From the NCBI GenBank assembly GCA_001465935.1, contig LNKV01000017.1, forward strand, positions 259,499-323,498: a stretch of 64,000 bases of DNA, given 5' to 3'. Origin of the DNA: Clarireedia homoeocarpa (lineage: Eukaryota; Ascomycota; Leotiomycetes; Helotiales; Rutstroemiaceae). Shown here in pieces: positions 24,463-34,580 of this stretch. The first letter of the stretch is position 1. Each line of letters begins with the position of its first letter. The notes beneath the pieces are model-generated. The model worked only from the letters and a program-made list of their open reading frames with translations. It searched no databases and was not told the DNA's origin. The position numbers and the translations under genes are program-made.

Positions 24463-26149
24463 ATGGCCACACCAAATGGACCAAGGGAGACTGTAAGTCA
24501 GCCTCTGGCGATGCACAAAGGTAGTAATGGCGAGGAAGTTACTAAGTGCCATGGTTATAGCTCGTTGAGAGTCTCCTCAAAACGGATCCGAAGATTCAAG
24601 AAGAGTACGAACAGATCATACAACAAAAACACCTGAGCCATGCTCTGCAGGCTGCTCAAAGAAATGGCGAGCTGGTATGTCTGCAAGATAGATCTGCATC
24701 AGTTTGTATTCAAAGACTCATGAAGTAGATTGGCAATAACTCTACCAAACCCGTCACCATCTCCTCGATTAGACTACTGGGCGCGGAACACACACGACGA
24801 TCATTCCTCAACAGCATTTTCAATCCTCTCTTAAGCGCGAATCGAGATGCACCGTATACTTTGTCAGAGGCTTTGCAGGAACTTAGCGCAGCAGCAGACA
24901 AACTCCGACGGCATGGTATGATTTTCTATACTGTGGCTATTACCCCGCAGTGGTCGTGCTCACGAACTATCTAGGCATTTTCCACGATGATATTTCTATG
25001 TTCATTGACAAACCCGATCCTACCGACCCCTCTTCCACTCCTTCCGACCTCGATGTATATATTCAAGCTCGCGAACGCGGTCGTGTGACCCTGAAAACAG
25101 GTACAGACCTTGGAAACACCGAAGGCTCTGCATATGGAAACGCGCAATGGCGCAACATCTTTGGAGGTGCCGAAACACTGAATATAAATGCTGCGGCAGG
25201 CACACGAACCCGTTCTGCATATCAAGCTACCTTCGAGACACCAATCTTAAGCGACCCGGAAAAGAGAATATCAATAGAAGCATTATCGAGCTCGACAAGC
25301 AAGCCATGGGCTAGCCACGAGGAAGTTCTAAAAGGTGGAGCTTTAAAATATACTTGGACCGCGGGCGGAAGCACACATCAAGTTGGATATAGTGGCATGT
25401 GGAGACAAGTGACGGGTTTGGCAGAGAACGCATCTCCCACGGTCCGAAACGATGCGGGCGATTCGGTCAAAAGTAGTCTCACACATACATGGCTCAAGGA
25501 CAAACGAAACCACCCTCTCTTACCAAACAACGGCTATCTTCTTAAAACAATATCGGAAATTGCCGGCTGGGGTCCTTTGAAAGGAGATATTGGGTTCTGG
25601 AAGTCGGAAATAGAAAGTAGCGGCGCGGTCAAGGTACCTGGCATTCCGGGTGCAAGTCTAACGGCTGGTATAAGGGCAGGCATCTTGTATCCCTTAGGTG
25701 TCGGATTCGGAGGAGCAGCTCAACCCTCACGGATAAATGATCGATTCCAACTTGGTGGTCCGACAGACGTCCGCGGTTTTAAGATTGGAGGTCTTGGGCC
25801 TCGGGATAGACACGATGCTGTTGGAGGTGATGTCTATGCAGCTTCATCTATCAATCTCCTTCTCCCATTTCCTCGCGTCGACATCTCCACCCCTTTCCGT
25901 TTACAGATTTTCGCCAACGCTGGTCGATTACTTGCGCTCAAGAGCCGGGAGAAGAACATTAGCCGGAACGTGTATAGTACCGTAGGAGAACTTGGAAAGG
26001 AAATCCCGAGCGTGGCTGTAGGGTTAGGCATTGTGTATGCACATCCTGTAGCGAGATTTGAGTTGAACTTTGGCTTGCCGATCGTGGTTAGAAAGGGAGA
26101 GGAGGCGAGGAAGGGGTTGCAGTTCGGTGTGGGTATCAACTTCCTGTGA
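24463..26149 (+). CDS. SAM50: mitochondrial outer-membrane SAM complex core, Sam50/Tob55
   Basis: Omp85-family beta-barrel that inserts other barrels into the mitochondrial outer membrane. Four exons: 24463-24492, 24561-24674, 24729-24915 and 24975-26149 (501 residues). The N-terminal part forms the single POTRA-like region (SIRLLGAEHTRRSFL to the IFHDDISMFID turn). The C-terminal about 370 residues are the bacterial-surface-antigen barrel. The Omp85 signature is seen in FQLGGPTDVRGFKIGG, and the last strand ends in GLQFGVGINFL with the terminal aromatic/hydrophobic pattern of barrel proteins. The first ATG encodes only ten codons before an intron and is supported by perfect phase through all exons. 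Confidence 0.95.
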
Positions 26150-27129
26150 TAAGGGGTTGGGTGGTCGTGTAAGTTTGAGTGAGAAGGGTCTCGGAGTGTC
26201 GGATGTACAGTACTACTTTAGAACTTGGAAGCCTCGAAAGGCTCAGCAAACTCCGCTTTACGTGCTCAATAGAAGTAGACTTACTAAAAGAGGTGAGTGA
26301 GGTGATTCTTAAACAAATCAATCGGACTGTATTAGAAGGTCGATTCATTCGTGGCGGATTCAAATTGTGGCAAATGATTGATTTGTATGATATGATAAAC
26401 AGCTACAATGGTTCGGGCTCGGGCACGGGCACGGGCCATCTGCTCATGAACTCCCTTTCGAAACGAATTCGCAGAGAACACGGTCAAGCATACGAGTCGC
26501 ACAAACTTCAACACAGGCACCCTAACGCAGCAACACTTCAATCCCTTCGCAGACTAGCATTATAGGATTTCCATCCGTCCGATATATCAATGTAAAGGAA
26601 AGGCAAAGTGAATGTGCCGAAGGACTGCTATACATAGCTTCCCATCTCTACTTTAGCATATTCTTTGTATTGGGTACTATGTCTTTCCTAGAAGAACCAA
26701 ACTCAGACCGCAACCGGTTGGGATAGCTTTTGTAGATACGGATAGCTTGAGTTGAGTAAGGAGCTAAAGCGTGGTCGGTTAGCTTTCGTAAGGCGGCGGA
26801 TAGTTTGAGGATAGGTTCGTTATAGAAGATGTTCGCGAGTCTCTGATGTGGCGAGTAGGTCGAGGTGATCTTCTGTCTGGCGGTGGCAATGCTGGGCAAA
26901 GCTCTTCTCCTTCAAGCGAGGTGGTGTCGTTGGAGTTCTAACGACAGTGAGGTGACGAATACATTTCAGTAGATGTACAAAATCGAATCAAACACTGTAA
27001 CGGGGAGAGTGGACTATTTCTACAACCACAAAGAACAGCCCTGTGACCGATGAACAGGCGATGTCATTCACACTCTTTTGCACTTTATTCCCTCCTCTTT
27101 CTGATAGGCTCAACTTGGCTGTTAGTTGG
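26150..27129. other. no supported gene
   Basis: Downstream flank of SAM50. It contains a short GGGCACGGGC-type tandem at about 26415-26440. Frames here show no family resemblance. Confidence 0.4.
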
Positions 27130-28616
27130 CCTTCGCCTTTGACGTTACTTCCTTCTTGAATTTTCTTTTGGCGGGTTCAGCTGCATCTGTCTCTAGTTTA
27201 AGGTCTCTCTCGGAAGCTTCCTGTTGTTTTATCCGTTCAATTCTACGTAAGGGTGGAGCAACTGCACCTTAAGCAAAACCTAGTCATCCGCGAGGGCGTT
27301 GGGAAGTGGATTTGAGTTTTGTCTTTGCTTTAGACTCCGATTCAGGCTTATCTTTAGCTTCGCCCATAACTCTATCCTTGGATTTTCGTGACGGTGGAGA
27401 TGTCAGTTATTTCCTGCTTGTTGCCATTGATTTCTTAGCTGGACGATCTGATTCGGGGGCTGAGTCTACTGCGCTTGATGAATGCTCTTCTTCTCTCGCA
27501 GGTCGTTTCTTATTCGAGGGAGATTCTCGTTCTGTTGTGGCACGAATTACCTCCTTGCCTTTTCGCAAATGTGGTGGCTCTTGTGTGACAGTGTCGTCGG
27601 AATTGGGTGAATGGATTCTCGCTGGAGACGGTGTTTTATCATCTTCATTCCACTTCCTGGGATAGCGTTCATGTTTCCATGACGTCCCAGGCATTATGCC
27701 CCATCTGTCATCCCATATTCCCTATTTATTCCAGTTATCTCTGACTATATGATATGCCCTTGTATGAATGTCATGAACACTCTCGGTTGCCAGATCTGTA
27801 GAAGCTCTCAAGATGCATGACCGCTCAGTTGAAATTTGGTAGACGAATTGGTATGAAGGACGTGAAGCATTTCTCCCGCCCTCTGTTGCTCCGAAATTCT
27901 AGTGCTCTCTTTCTCTCGGCATCGCTTCTTGGATACCAGTTATCAACAACAACTTTGTTCGGATCTATAGGCGTCGACTCTCCTTGGTTCGCTTCTATAT
28001 CAGTGTCCGATCGTGCGTATTTCCATGCTTCAACGAGCTCTTTCGAATTTGAGGGAATTGGATGTTCGTGCTTCCATTCCATACTATATGATTGATAGTT
28101 CCCTTTCAATAATCGCCCCTATGCCTCTTCATCATCACGCCAAATCTCTTGGTCAACCCAACGCTCTAGTACCTTGTCTCTTGCCCGTCGTTCTAGGTCA
28201 AGTGCTGAGGCCATAGGTCGGCCGTGTTCAGCAAGTTACCTCATCGTACTGTCTGTGTTCCAAATTTGATCTCGTTCCTGCATTACCTGGAGCTGGAATT
28301 GTCCTTCAGGCTGTGATGCGAACATGTCACTGAGTTCTATTTCTTCCTGCTTTTCATTCTCCGGCTTTTTTTTTTTTTTTTTTGGAAAGTTGCGAAGTTC
28401 ACTTCCGATCGAAAAATCCGTTGACCAGGACCTGATCAGCTCTTGTAGCCTAGGCTGTTGGAATGCAAAATCTCGTGTCTCGATACCAGGCCGCGGTGTA
28501 TTTAGATCCCAATTCCCCACATCAGTTTCTGCAGTGTTGTTATTTTTTCCCTTCTTATGGTCTTTTTTGCGATTCTTGCCAGCCATAGTTGGTTTGGGTG
28601 GCCGGGTAGATGCCAT
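27130..28616 (-). pseudogene. degenerate ORF with premature stops, unknown family
   Basis: On the minus strand, protein-like sequence runs from an ATG at 28616 (MASTRPPKPTMAGKNRKKDH) past the stop at 28236-28238. It continues in the same frame with LDLERRARDKVLERWVDQEI, another stop, then KGNYQSYSMEWKHEHPIPS down to 27825. A frame change follows, and the next segment contains NWNK-stop-GIWDDRWGIMPG and a basic Ser/Lys/Glu-rich tail to about 27300. The first two stops are TAA and TAG, at positions where CAA/CAG would restore continuity, the pattern left by C-to-T mutation. The product had a Lys-rich N-terminus and a conserved Trp-rich middle; I do not recognise it. A T18-like run (encoding Lys residues) near 28370 may have slipped. 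Short introns could explain some breaks, but no good splice sites bracket the stops. Confidence 0.55.
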
Positions 28617-28892
28617 AATGTATACATGTTAATCGAGCAGTTGTTCCAAGTGCACTCTCTGCTAATGCAGGAAAAAGGTTCGTGGTTGGAATTATCTTGA
28701 AGTCTGGATTTCTTCAACGCAATCCTGCGTGGTTTGGACTGCTCGTGTTTGGACTGCTCGTGTTTTTCAATCCTGAGTATTGGTATGAAAATGTATGTCG
28801 CTGGAGAAGAAAGATAGTTGGTGTGAAAAGGATACTCCCGTCATTGGTCAACACAGCATAATTTTTTTCTCAACGAAACCAACTCACACCAC

Positions 28893-29111
28893 CACCAGGT
28901 GTACTAACTACCCGATCAACTCTAGACTTCGATATTGAGCTACAAATATGAGCTACAAATATATGCTACTAGAATCTATATTCTAGTTAATATATCTATT
29001 AGTTCTTAAATATCCAAATTGGGCCTAAATAATCAGATATACAATATCTAAATTTCACTTGAGTAATTAGAAATCTGAAAGTTGGTCAGATAGTTGGTAC
29101 ACTCATTTGTG
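28893..29111. mobile_element. MITE-like element, family 1, copy A
   Basis: About 219 bp with imperfect terminal inverted repeats: left CACCAGGTGTACTAACTACC, right end reading inward CACAAATGAGTGTACCAACT. The interior is AT-rich with TAATCAGATATA and CACTTGAGTAATTAGAAATC words shared with copies at 41446-41661 and 44129-44409. There is no coding capacity. This copy is the most diverged of the three. Confidence 0.7.
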
Positions 29112-29424
29112 TACAGCAAGGTGCTCATGTACCTATCCGAAAATGCTCGCTTTCACATGAACCCTGTTAGTGATGGCGGTGTTGTGATGACTTCTTAGGA
29201 ATAAATCTATTCCAGATTTATTCGTGTTCAGACTGCTTTTGATCCATCGTTCTGTTACCATTGTCAAAATTTGCCATCAAACCGCCTTTTTCAGCAATCT
29301 TGGGTATCATCTCGGATCCGTCCCTTTCTACAGTACAAACTTCCACAAACTTAACAAATACAAACGATATTGACTTCCCACTTCGTCCAGCTACAACCTT
29401 CTAAGTCCATAATCAGCGTGAACC
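29112..29424. other. AT-rich flank of the element, no gene
   Basis: Nothing supported between the inverted-repeat element and the next relic frame. Confidence 0.35.
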
Positions 29425-30200
29425 ATGCCAAAGAAAGCTCCGCCTGTGGCACATCACGCTGAGATACACAGACCACTGCTGGGCCAGCCCCTATCGAGGA
29501 CCAAGCTGCAGAGCGAGTTCAGGAAGCTACGCAATACAACAACTCCCCTGGCAGTTCAGAAGCTCTGCAAACAGCTCAGCCGTCACCTCCTCCTCATATC
29601 CCCAGACCTCAGTCACCAACTCCTACCCGTAGAAACCAACCATGGAGAGCTGCTCGAAGATAACGGCAAACGCTGAACTATACCTTGCTGGCTTCTCCGC
29701 GTTTGGTCTTCACCATGGCTACAAGAATGTTCAGATTTGGAGGACGAAGACTCAACACCTGTACGCGGTGTCCTCTACGAACCCCAAGGCTTTATCCTTA
29801 AGAGCCAAGATTAAGTCGCTTTGCTTTAATATCTCCTCTGATGATACTATCGCACCTACGAACGATACTCGACGAATTTTCACAATCTGAATAGCTTCAC
29901 GATATAATCCTCTACTTTCGACCTCTACTTGTATATCGTAACCTCGGCGAAAATATAAAGAGGAATAAAGCGGGTTATAATTATCGATAGGATTTATCTG
30001 GGTTGGGGAAAGGAGGAGAGTATAGTTGATATATAGGACCTACGATTGATTCTCGACGAATTTTCATAAATCTGAGGGAAGAAGAAAGGATTCTCAACGA
30101 ATTTCATAAGCTGAAGAGAAGGGATTCTTACTAATATTTATAACTTGGGGAAAGGAGAAGGGAGTCTCAACGAATTTTCACAAATCTGAGGAAAGGAGGA
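29425..30200 (+). repeat. decayed repeat: relic frame followed by about 50-bp degenerate repeats
   Basis: An 83-codon frame (29425-29676) overlaps another frame rich in Gln/Pro/Ser/Arg (for example PRPQSPTPTRR), giving a gag-like low-complexity look. From about 29870 to 30200 four to five diverged units of the form GACGAATTTTCACAAATCTG followed by a GGAAAGGAGGAG purine stretch repeat every 40-60 bp. No reverse transcriptase or integrase motif is visible. I infer a decayed transposon, not a host gene. Confidence 0.35.
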
Positions 30201-30551
30201 GGGTATTGATCAGACAAGCAAAGGGGATTGCCTGTAGATTGCTGGTTACTAGCTGATATCTACAAGAGGCTAGTATCTTATACAAAGGGAAACTGAGAGG
30301 GAGGTATCTGAGGCTGCTTCTCGCTATCGAGAACCCTTTGTGACTATCGTACGAGATAGGAGGAACCTGGAGTAGCTGTCTTCTTTCCTGCGGCTTAAGG
30401 GAACTGTTACTTGTCTAAGGAGGAGTCTATCAAGTCAAGAATACTATAACTGAATAGAGGAGTTTTGCTAATTTCTCCTTTGTAAAATAATCTATACCGC
30501 CAGCAGCTAGCTGCTGGACGACCTACTATAATCTCGGACTCACACAGGTCG

Positions 30552-30553
<2 letters not shown>

Positions 30554-30580
<27 letters not shown>
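30554..30580. repeat. 27-nt poly(A) tract, possible retroelement tail
   Basis: An uninterrupted run of 27 A follows about 350 bp of atypical sequence (30200-30553). Such a run at the boundary of foreign-looking DNA is what a non-LTR element or retroposed transcript leaves. No target duplication could be confirmed by eye. Confidence 0.5.
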
Positions 30581-30583
<3 letters not shown>

Positions 30584-30599
30584 GTTCAGATTTCGAGTG

Positions 30600-31380
30600 T
30601 TTCTTTGAATTTGATTGCTTTCCCTATTTGGATAAGATATCTCTTGAAACCTTATGCACCAAGGTGTATTTTTGCATCTTCACGTTTCACCCATCTTCAT
30701 TTTTCTTCTCTCCGAAATGTTTTCTTTGTATCTAAATACTGGGCCTCCTCAGAATACATCTTCGTATCGTGGTGCAGCCGCATATTTGTTTCTCCGCTCT
30801 AAATTTTCATTATTCTCGTCGATGGTGTATAGGAGTTTGGTTCACTGTGGCGTAACTTCTTTTTTCTTACTCTCACGCTCATCATTCTCTCGATTGACAT
30901 GATTCTCAGTCTCTCCTTCTACCTTCTTCTCTGCATGGTGATCATTGATTTTCACAAGCTGTGATGCGTCGAGTATCTTCAGTGCAATGCTCTCTAATAT
31001 GCATGTTGAAGTTTTCTTTGCTTGGATCATTGGAGTTGAGTGGTTTCTCACCACGGATATCATTGAGCTCGGGTCGTGGTGATTTCAATTGATACTTTAA
31101 ATGCAGAGCGCGTCCTGAAATGTATTCCCTGCCGCATAATTCGATTGTCCAATCATTCTACCGATTACTAAAATGGAAGAAAGCAGAATGAAGAAGTCAA
31201 GATCTTTAGGAAGCATTTATGGAGATTAAGAGTGCTCTGTATCTTTGAGCTAGTCGTTGTAGACCATTCTTCGAAGGACATTTTCTCAAACAGTGCATCT
31301 TGAAATATGTTAGCTTTGGACCAACGCACCATGTGAGAGTCATTCATTGCCTTCAGTACCATCGTGCTCTGAATGCGGGA
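30600..31380 (-). pseudogene. degenerate ORF with TGA stops, unknown family
   Basis: A minus-strand frame from about 31063 to 30620 reads through three TGA codons. It contains segments such as TKLLYTIDENNENLERRNKY and FRYKENISERRKMKMGET separated by stops. Each TGA would be CGA (Arg) before a C-to-T change, which is RIP-like. A second stretch at 31362-31168 (FEEWSTTTSSKIQ) may be an earlier part. No domain recognised. It could be the 5' portion of the same broken gene as 27130-28616, interrupted by inserted repeats; that link is inference. Confidence 0.4.
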
Positions 31381-32097
31381 AAGAAGTATCGTCGATACTA
31401 TCTATGCTGAAAGAAATGCCGGGTTAGAACGGATTCATCCTCCGGCTTAGTAGGTAAGCGTGCTTGGTAGGACATGAATCTAATTGCGCAAGTTAGTCTT
31501 GCAAGACGGGAAGATTGGGTGAGGGAAATATCTTTTATTCTTAGGCAGAATTTTGGATCAAATCTGGTTATGTTCCGTACTGGGAGGATGTGTGTAGAGG
31601 AGAACCATCAAGAAGATAGTAGTCATCGCCCATGAAAAAACCTCTTAAATCAATTGCTCTGCATACTCAAATCTCACTTCGCAAGCACTTCGAGCATTCA
31701 CATAATGATCATTCGGATGATTGAAAGTCATATTATTCCCGTCAAAGAAAGTCGTAAAAACACAGCAGTAAGCATCCCGACGAATAATTCACCTTCCTAC
31801 TGCATCAAAATATCTGCATCCTCCAATCTGCAGGTAATAAACATCCACTGCATCATCCCCTTTAAAGAACAAAATGCCCAAGCTAATCAAATACAACTCC
31901 TCCTTTTCATGCAAAATAAAAGACAAAAAGTAAGAACACGCCCTTATTTCGCAACACGCTGCGCGACTTTAGTCCGTGACTCTCCGAGCCTTATCACATT
32001 CGATTCGAGATGGTTGTAGTGATGGGAGAGAGTGGGGAGATTCCAAAGAGAGAATGCGCATGTATGCGGAGATGGAGATGGCGGGGGAAGAGAGGGA
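31381..32097. other. no supported gene
   Basis: AT-rich sequence downstream of the candidate mini-gene on the minus strand. Overlapping frames here are incoherent. Confidence 0.4.
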
Positions 32098-32225
32098 TCA
32101 GTGCTGCATATGTTATCAATCATATTCCTATGCGAAAGGGGAACGACCGCACATACTTTGCAGCACGAACATTCCTTGGTGCATGTCTCAGAAGAGGCAT
32201 GGACGCAGCAAGTGCAAGGCTCCAT
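32098..32225 (-). CDS. candidate second metallothionein-like mini-gene
   Basis: The minus-strand ATG at 32225 opens MEPCTCCVHASSETC, continuing with KECSCCK. That is eight Cys in the first 22 residues with C-x-C-C ... C-x3-C-x-C-C spacing and no aromatic residue. A consensus donor GTATGT follows the Lys codon at 32156. An acceptor ATATGCAG before 32103 joins to a His codon and TGA, giving a 24-residue peptide (exons 32225-32157 and 32103-32098). Unspliced, the frame runs on for 93 residues of unlike composition. A TATA-like TCTATAAGTA lies about 150 bp upstream. Composition and length fit a metal-thiolate peptide. The one-codon last exon and lack of a family match from memory keep confidence moderate. 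Confidence 0.45.
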
Positions 32226-33402
32226 GATGAATATCTGGGGATAGGATCGCTAGGATATGGTTTATGTTCTGTTTGGGGTATGTATGAATCTTATCACAAT
32301 GAATTTTCAATTTGATGTCTTGAACGGATAATGGCTGGAGAGATGAACGAAAGTTATCTCAGGATACTTATAGAACTCAGTGTTGCTCAACGCTGAGGTG
32401 ATGGTGGGGTGCACGATTCATACCAAGAAGTTGATATCGAATTTCATTTAACGGAAGGAATCATAGCGGTGAATATTCGGCATGAACGAGGATGTTCGCT
32501 CATTACACAGCATATGCGGGCAAGCAGATGATCATGAGTTCTTCAATGAGATGCGCCGAAACATAGTAGATAGAACTTCCTGTCGAAAAAAATAATTTGT
32601 TCACCAGTTCTCATCACTTTCCCGTACTTACGGAGGGTGATGTCGTCGCAGCAATTGGCGAAGTTCCGTCGTTGAGCAAGAGCAGAATTCGACAAATGTC
32701 GCACAAAAGATATACAATGGTTCGAGCGGGTTGCAACTACAGCCCGGTTAAAATGACAGAATATGATATATCTGCTCTTTGTTGGCGACGGGAATGTTGA
32801 GACTGGGCCAGCGGAATGTACAGTCGATAGATAAGGAAATTTCAAACACGTGGCCGTGCGGCTGTGGAGGCTTGTCAAAGAAGAAATCAGGTAAGAAAAA
32901 GTCCGGGAAGTAAAGGTGATGTGAAGTGCCGTCAGTTAATCATTCGTCACTATGGTCCCACAGGATGAGATGTAGGCTAGAGGCTTCTCAAGGATATATT
33001 GGGGACTAGTAGGACAATGACACACCCATGAAGTAGTTACGCATATTGCGATGAGTTGCAGCAGAATCACGGTCACGATGAAGAAGCGGGCCGAGTCCGC
33101 ATTGTCACGAGAAATGTCACACAGAAGCACGTTAATCTCCTTGTGTCAAGCTTTCGATTGATATTGCCAAAAGAATGTACCTAGATGTATCGACATTTGA
33201 CGGTCCAGCGAGGTACTACCACCCTCCGCCCCATCAGCATATCAAATCCACCCTTTCACAACCATAATGCGTCCGTCAAGAATTCGAGATCAACTGCCTA
33301 GAAAAGTCTCTATTGTGATGCGTCGATGAATCGAAAAGGTGCGGCAAGAGAGCGTGGCCAAAACTTCAATGCCAGGCTATGAAAGATAGGGGTGTTTGGG
33401 AA
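32226..33402. other. spacer between the two Cys-rich mini-genes
   Basis: No supported frame. The 32226-32400 part would be the promoter of the candidate at 32225, and the part next to 33403 the 3' region of the metallothionein. Confidence 0.4.
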
Positions 33403-33566
33403 TTAGGAGTTCTTAGGGCAGTCGCACTGTCCCGCTGCGCATGCACCTATTGTAGAATATGTCAGCCTCGGTCTCGGTCTCGTTTGGTTCCGGATTATAA
33501 TTGATACTGGCCGAACAGATATAAGGACTTACAAGTTTCGCATGAACAACCGGTGCAATCTCCCAT
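33403..33566 (-). CDS. metallothionein, 25 residues, two exons
   Basis: Cytosolic metal-thiolate peptide, presumably binding Cu(I) or Zn/Cd. Exon 1 (33566-33533) starts MGDCTGCSCETC and ends one base into a Cys codon at the perfect donor GTAAGTCC. Exon 2 (33446-33403) follows the acceptor ACAATAG and ends CACAAGQCDCPKNS. The product is 25 residues with seven Cys at 4, 7, 9, 12, 14, 19 and 21, no aromatics and no His. The MGDC start and 25-26-residue length match the Neurospora copper metallothionein type, though Cys spacing differs. The upstream region (minus strand) has a CA- and TCCAAC-rich leader, GATAAG motifs and a TTAAAG core, as in strongly expressed genes. The intron is 86 bp. The frame is too short for ordinary ORF calls. 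Confidence 0.85.
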
Positions 33567-34267
33567 GATGACTGATTATTGGTTTGTGTTTTTGGTGTGT
33601 GTTATACTTCGTGAGTTTGAGTTGGAGTTGGAGTTGGGCTTTGAGTGTGTTTGTGGTTAAAAAAGGTCCAAGACAACGAGAGGACTGAGCCTCTTTAAGT
33701 ACCTCCAAGATCTTATCTATCTAGATGCTTCGCCTGTTTTCACTTAGTCATTCGGATAGCATCGTGACCAATAGATAGAACGAAGATGCGTTCTTTGTGC
33801 GCTCTTCACCCATATCCTGAGCGCTTTGTGCCGCATTTCGTACAACATCTCACAGGCGGGGTCATCTTTCCTATTTGAAAAGAGGGGTCGAGGAGAAGTG
33901 GTTGGTGGAGTCGTTGTCGACCAATCAACGAACTACAAGGAGTTTCACTTGAAAGGGGGCACGAGATGTACAAGTACGCAAAAAGACAACACACCCAAAA
34001 AGTCTAAATCGCTTCAACCCCTCTATTAAATTGGAAAGTTTAGACTTTGATTTGCTACTTGGCTTATCAAATACTTGGAATTCCAAGATGTTTTAATCTC
34101 AAGTTTTTGGAGTTGCTTTGATATATTTGCTTTGATATAACTTGTGTGATTTTTATCCGAGTCATCCGCGTGAGGGGGAAGAGGGGTGTTAGCGAGCGTG
34201 AGATCGGCTAGGCTCAATTAGCTTTGTAGGGTCTACAGTATCTAGACTGTACTTCGTACAGAAGTAC
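33567..34267. promoter_or_regulatory. upstream region of the metallothionein gene
   Basis: Minus-strand promoter. The leader contains tandem TCCAAC units (about 33613-33632), and near 33709-33726 there is AGATAGATAAGATC, a double GATA-type motif. No classical metal-response element is certain. The distal part (33800-34267) holds no supported gene. Confidence 0.4.
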
Positions 34268-34580
34268 TATCCTCCCCCCTTACTAAAAAAGGTTATTCGG
34301 TGGGTTTTGCCACTGAAGCAACCAGGCTGCAAACAAGGGGTTCTAACCAGTCAAAAAGGACCTTTTGTGCATGACTAGAGAATACCTTAGAATCGAGAAT
34401 AACTTATCTGAATGGCTTCAATGTTACCTGATATACTAAATCTAACTTGGAAGCTGTGAAATTAGAGAGCCATATAAGACATTGATTCCGAGGTATCTAG
34501 GATACAAATTCTCGTATTTTGAGTTACTTCAGTGGCAAAGCCCACCGAATAACGTTGTGTTACTGTAAGGGGGAAGGATA
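34268..34580. mobile_element. MITE-like element, family 2, TA-flanked
   Basis: About 310 bp with long terminal inverted repeats. The left end has TATCCTCCCCCCTTAC then GTTATTCGGTGGGTTTTGCC near 34292. The right end, read inward, has TATCCTTCCCCCTTACAGTA then GTTATTCGGTGGGCTTTGCC. The matched block GTTATTCGGTGGG(C/T)TTTGCCACTGAAG is nearly perfect. TA dinucleotides sit at both outer edges, fitting a Tc1/mariner-type TA target. The interior is noncoding. Confidence 0.75.

Noticed and set aside
31944..32225. Unspliced 93-residue reading of the Cys-rich candidate
   Set aside because: Composition changes abruptly after the GTATGT donor (Pro/Ser/His-rich, no Cys pattern), so the spliced short form is preferred.
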